Assembly: GCA_041486365.1 (NCBI GenBank)
Contig: JBGPLH010000113.1
Coordinates: 1-9,005 of the forward strand
DNA: 9,005 nucleotides
Reading direction: 5' to 3'
From: JBGPLH01 sp041486365 [NCBI: Thermodesulfobacteriota bacterium]
GTDB lineage: Bacteria > JAUYMQ01
The notes beneath the pieces are model-generated. The model did no database searches. It was not told where the DNA came from and was given only the letters and a program-made list of their open reading frames with translations. This document shows, in pieces, positions 7,053-9,005 of this stretch; within the stretch, counting starts at the first letter, position 1, and the number at the start of each line of letters is the position of its first letter. The position numbers were made by a program, and so were the translations under genes.

Positions 7053-7307
7053 TCAGGTATCGTCGTCGCGATCGAAGGGCTTCGTCACGACCTTCCCCTC
7101 GCCATCGCGCGTGACGAGCTCGATTCGCTTTTCCGCTTCGTCCAGTTTCTGATGACACAGGCGGGAGAGCTTCACTCCCTCCTCGAAAAGCTTCAGCGCC
7201 TCCTCCAGCGGAATCTCCCCCTCCTCCAGACGCTCCACCACGCCTTCCAGCCGCTTCAGGGCCTCCTCGAAGCGGGTCTTGTCGGCTGCGGCCGGCGGGC
7301 GTGCCAT
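7053..7307 (-). CDS. xseB: Exodeoxyribonuclease VII small subunit
   Basis: 84 residues, slightly longer than the common 60-80. The helical hairpin typical of XseB is clear: FEEALKRLEGVVERLEEGEI, then PLEEALKLFEEGVKLSR, then CHQKLDEAEKRIELV. Several XseB subunits bind each XseA to form ExoVII, which degrades single-stranded DNA from both ends into oligonucleotides. The start is ATG at 7307, with GAGG 6 bases upstream; an in-frame GTG four codons earlier is less likely. A much longer open frame extends upstream through xseA in another frame but is a high-GC artefact. Unlike many genomes, where xseB abuts or overlaps xseA, here 101 bases separate them and hold a strong promoter. The acidic tail DRDDDT has no assigned role. 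Confidence 0.93.
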   Translation of the reverse strand: MARPPAAADKTRFEEALKRLEGVVERLEEGEIPLEEALKLFEEGVKLSRLCHQKLDEAEKRIELVTRDGEGKVVTKPFDRDDDT

Positions 7308-7369
7308 CGGGCGCCTCACGGGGATGGGCGGATCAGAGAAGGGAACGGGAAAACGCTCGATCTGCGGGG

Positions 7370-7397
7370 AGTATACCGCCGGGTGAAGACGCGTCAA
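7370..7397 (-). promoter_or_regulatory. Sigma70-type promoter upstream of xseB
   Basis: On the minus strand, TTGACG (7397-7392) and TATACT (7375-7370) are separated by 16 bp, each matching five of six consensus bases. It lies in the xseA-xseB gap, with the -35 box 12 bases after the xseA stop. Transcription would start near 7363, giving a leader of about 55 bases before the xseB ATG. It is the most AT-rich patch nearby and the best promoter I see in the window. It would let xseB-ispA-dxs-tlyA be transcribed independently of xseA. Confidence 0.68.
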
Positions 7398-7408
7398 GGA
7401 TTGGAATT

Positions 7409-8815
7409 TCAGGGGGATTTCACACGGGAGCCGATGGGCGGTCGGGCCTCCTCCGGAGCCCGATCCCGGGCCTCCTCCACCCGCGCCGTGAGCCGGGCGC
7501 GGCGCACCGTCACCTCGATCAGGCTCCCCGACGGCGCCTGCTCCGCCCCGCGCACGATGGCGCCCGAGGGGATCGCGCGGGTGATGCTGTAGCCGCGGTC
7601 GAGAACCGCGAGGGGCGAGAGGGTCTCCAGTCGGCCGGCCACGCCCCCGAGCTTCGCGCGCGCTACTTCGATCCGGTGACGGGCGAGCGTCCCGAGGCGG
7701 AGGGCGCCGTCGTTGATGCGCGCACGCCGCTCGCGGACGGCGTCGCGGGGAGAGAGCAGCGCGAGCCGCGCTAAGAGCGACGCGAGGTGCCGGCGGCTCT
7801 CCGCAAGCGCGCGCGAGGCGCCCCGCCGGAGCCGCTCGGAGAGATCGTCCAGGCGCTGCGCGTCGGCCTCCAGACGCCGCCGCGGGTGGATCAGGCGGCG
7901 CGCCGTCTCGGCCGTGCGACGCCGGAGATCCGCGAGCAGGGTCCGGCCCGACGCTAGGAGCCGGAGCGAGAGCGCGCCCACCTGCTCCACGAGCGCCGTC
8001 TTCTCCCGCACCACGATCTCGGCCGCCGCCGAGGGCGTGGGGCACCGGAGATCCGCGACGAGATCGGCGAGCGTCCAGTCGATCTCGTGACCCACCGCGG
8101 AGATCACGGGGACGCTCGCGGCGGCGATCGCCCGGACGACGCGCTCGTCGTTGAAGGCCGAGAGATCCTCCGCCGAGCCCCCGCCCCGCGCGAGGAGGAT
8201 CACGTCGAGTCCCCGCGCCTCCTCCAGCGCCCGGAGCGCCGCGACGATCTCCGCGGGCGCGTCCGCGCCCTGCACCTTGCAGGGGCTCACGAGGATCCGG
8301 AGGTTCGTGTAGCGCCGGTCCAGCACGCGCAGCACATCGCGAATGGCCGCGCCCGTGGGCGAGGTCGCCACGCCGATTGTCTGGGGCAGGAAGGGCAGCG
8401 GGCGCTTGCGCGCGTCGTCGAAGAGCCCCTCGGCTTCGAGCCGCAGCCGGAGCTGCCGCAGCGCCTCGGCGGCGGCTCCCTTCCCCACCTCCTCCAGCGA
8501 CTCGGCGACGATCTGATATTCGCCCCGCGACTCGTAGACGCCCACGGTGCCCCGCGCGAGAAGCGTCATGCCGTCGCGCGGGACGAATCCGATCACGCCG
8601 AGGGTGTTGCGGAAGGCGACGAGGCGAAGCTGCGAGCGGTCGTCCTTGAGCGTGCCGTAGCCGTGGCCCGATCCGGCCACCCGGAAGTTCGACAGCTCCC
8701 CCACGACCCAGACGCGCCCCACGTCGCGCTCGATGGCGAGGCGCACGCGCGCGGTCACGTCGCTCACGGAGAGGGGCTTCTGCCGGGATCCGGCGGGCTG
8801 GGGGATGAGGTCCAT
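7409..8815 (-). CDS. xseA: Exodeoxyribonuclease VII large subunit
   Basis: 468 residues from the ATG at 8815, chosen because GGAG lies 6 bases upstream and the protein then starts close to the conserved LSVSDV; the frame stays open a further 15 codons. Order: N-terminal OB-fold DNA-binding domain (about 14-110) with VWVVGELSNF and GHGYGTLKDD; the catalytic core (about 135-270) with IGVATSPTGAAIRDVL, ARGGGSAEDLSAFNDE, ISAVGHEIDWTLADLVAD and PTPSAAAE; a long Arg/Leu/Ala-rich helical region (about 270-395) that in the family forms the coiled coil binding XseB; and the C-terminal PLAVLDRGYSITR segment. Small differences from the familiar sequence are GHGYG where GHWYF is usual, and Ser in place of Trp in EDLW. 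It is the catalytic subunit of the ExoVII single-strand nuclease used in repair. The final 20 residues are a charged tail. Confidence 0.96.
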   Translation of the reverse strand: MDLIPQPAGSRQKPLSVSDVTARVRLAIERDVGRVWVVGELSNFRVAGSGHGYGTLKDDRSQLRLVAFRNTLGVIGFVPRDGMTLLARGTVGVYESRGEYQIVAESLEEVGKGAAAEALRQLRLRLEAEGLFDDARKRPLPFLPQTIGVATSPTGAAIRDVLRVLDRRYTNLRILVSPCKVQGADAPAEIVAALRALEEARGLDVILLARGGGSAEDLSAFNDERVVRAIAAASVPVISAVGHEIDWTLADLVADLRCPTPSAAAEIVVREKTALVEQVGALSLRLLASGRTLLADLRRRTAETARRLIHPRRRLEADAQRLDDLSERLRRGASRALAESRRHLASLLARLALLSPRDAVRERRARINDGALRLGTLARHRIEVARAKLGGVAGRLETLSPLAVLDRGYSITRAIPSGAIVRGAEQAPSGSLIEVTVRRARLTARVEEARDRAPEEARPPIGSRVKSP

Positions 8816-8819
8816 GGAT

Positions 8820-8847
8820 CGCTCCGGGGACACTTTCGTCCGGAGCG
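8820..8847 (-). promoter_or_regulatory. Hairpin enclosing the xseA ribosome-binding site
   Basis: On the minus strand, CGCTCCGG (8847-8840) and CCGGAGCG (8827-8820) are perfect complements, giving an 8-bp stem with a 12-base loop. The 3' arm contains GGAG (8825-8822), the only plausible Shine-Dalgarno sequence for the xseA ATG at 8815. If the transcript begins upstream, the ribosome-binding site would be paired, suggesting translational control. A competing reading is a weak promoter: TTGACG (8860-8855), 17 bp, GAAAGT (8837-8832); a transcript starting there would lack the 5' arm. Confidence 0.4.
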
Positions 8848-8876
8848 GGACGCGCGTCAAGGCGCGACGACCACCT

Positions 8877-9005
8877 CTACAATCCCGTGAAGATCAGCCC
8901 CGCCACCTGGTTCACGTCCTTGAAGACGGTCAGCGTGAGCGGGCCGCAGTGGAGCGCGCCGTGGCGCTTCGCCCAGGCGCGGGCCGCGGCCGGAGAGCGG
9001 TGGCG
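8877..9005 (-). CDS. C-terminal end of an unrecognised protein (runs off right edge)
   Basis: Only the last 42 residues are visible, ending in TAG at 8877-8879. The tail reads about AWAKRHGALHCGPLTLTVF, then KDVNQVAGLIFTGL. The frame is open to the edge and has the mix of conserved-looking hydrophobic and charged residues expected of real protein, whereas other frames here give Arg/Gly/Pro-rich low-complexity sequence. I do not recognise the family. It is 61 bases upstream of xseA and on the same strand, so it may lie in the same operon. Confidence 0.5.
   Translation of the reverse strand, partial: RHRSPAAARAWAKRHGALHCGPLTLTVFKDVNQVAGLIFTGL

Noticed and set aside
4372-7152. A 926-codon open frame on the plus strand, antisense to dxs, ispA and xseB
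   Set aside because: It is antisense to three well-identified genes. Long open antisense frames are expected when third codon positions are strongly G/C, because stop codons become rare.
7308-8045. N-terminal extension of xseB by about 246 residues into xseA
   Set aside because: The extension is Arg/Pro/Ala-rich and lies in the wrong frame of xseA. The XseB family begins close to the ATG at 7307, which has its own ribosome-binding site.
8832-8860. A sigma70 promoter for xseA (TTGACG, 17 bp, GAAAGT)
   Set aside because: The -10 box matches only three of six bases and the leader would be only about 10 bases. I mention it as a competing reading of the hairpin but do not list it as a feature.
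1-9005. Mobile elements, CRISPR arrays, tRNA or rRNA genes, or a defence island
   Set aside because: I saw no transposase, integrase, terminal inverted repeats, regularly spaced repeats, tRNA-like cloverleaf or rRNA sequence. Base composition and gene packing look uniform across the window.

Overview
The window is high-GC and gene-dense, and every convincing gene lies on the minus strand. Read in the direction of transcription (right to left), the order is: the C-terminal end of an unrecognised protein, xseA, xseB, ispA (farnesyl/geranylgeranyl diphosphate synthase), dxs, tlyA, a Gfo/Idh/MocA-family oxidoreductase, a TPR-repeat outer-membrane-type lipoprotein, and the N-terminal 121 residues of a LolB/DUF4292-like lipoprotein that runs off the left edge. 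Two consecutive lipoproteins with lipoboxes and non-Asp +2 residues point to a diderm bacterium. The xseA-xseB-ispA-dxs-tlyA order is common in Deltaproteobacteria-like and related phyla such as Methylomirabilota/Rokubacteria. I favour an uncultured lineage of that sort, but the sequence alone does not settle the taxonomy.

Right part (about 4150-9005): xseA and xseB encode the two subunits of exodeoxyribonuclease VII. A good sigma70-type promoter (TTGACG-16 bp-TATACT on the minus strand) lies between xseA and xseB and probably drives xseB-ispA-dxs-tlyA and possibly the oxidoreductase. ispA and dxs are the DXP-pathway entry enzyme and the downstream prenyl chain-elongation enzyme. The dxs ATG directly abuts the ispA stop codon, and tlyA overlaps dxs by 8 bases, so the genes are tightly packed and probably translationally coupled.

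Middle part (about 2310-4157): tlyA encodes an rRNA 2'-O-methyltransferase with a complete K-D-K-E tetrad. The oxidoreductase starts 3 bases after the tlyA stop. A perfect 6-bp hairpin sits directly behind the oxidoreductase stop codon, followed by the largest non-coding gap (2169-2309).

Left part (1-2168): a 595-residue lipoprotein with about 15 TPR motifs is followed, 16 bases after its stop, by a LolB-like lipoprotein. That lipoprotein has no ATG, GTG or TTG start in a usable place and appears to start at CTG. The pair resembles the LbcA-LolB neighbourhood of Pseudomonas.

This is mostly core housekeeping sequence. I found no mobile element, CRISPR array, tRNA or rRNA, and no convincing new multi-gene system. 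The observations most worth a second look are the CTG-start lipoprotein, the hairpin that encloses the xseA ribosome-binding site, the TPR/LolB-like pairing and a CTTGACG motif found in three intergenic gaps.
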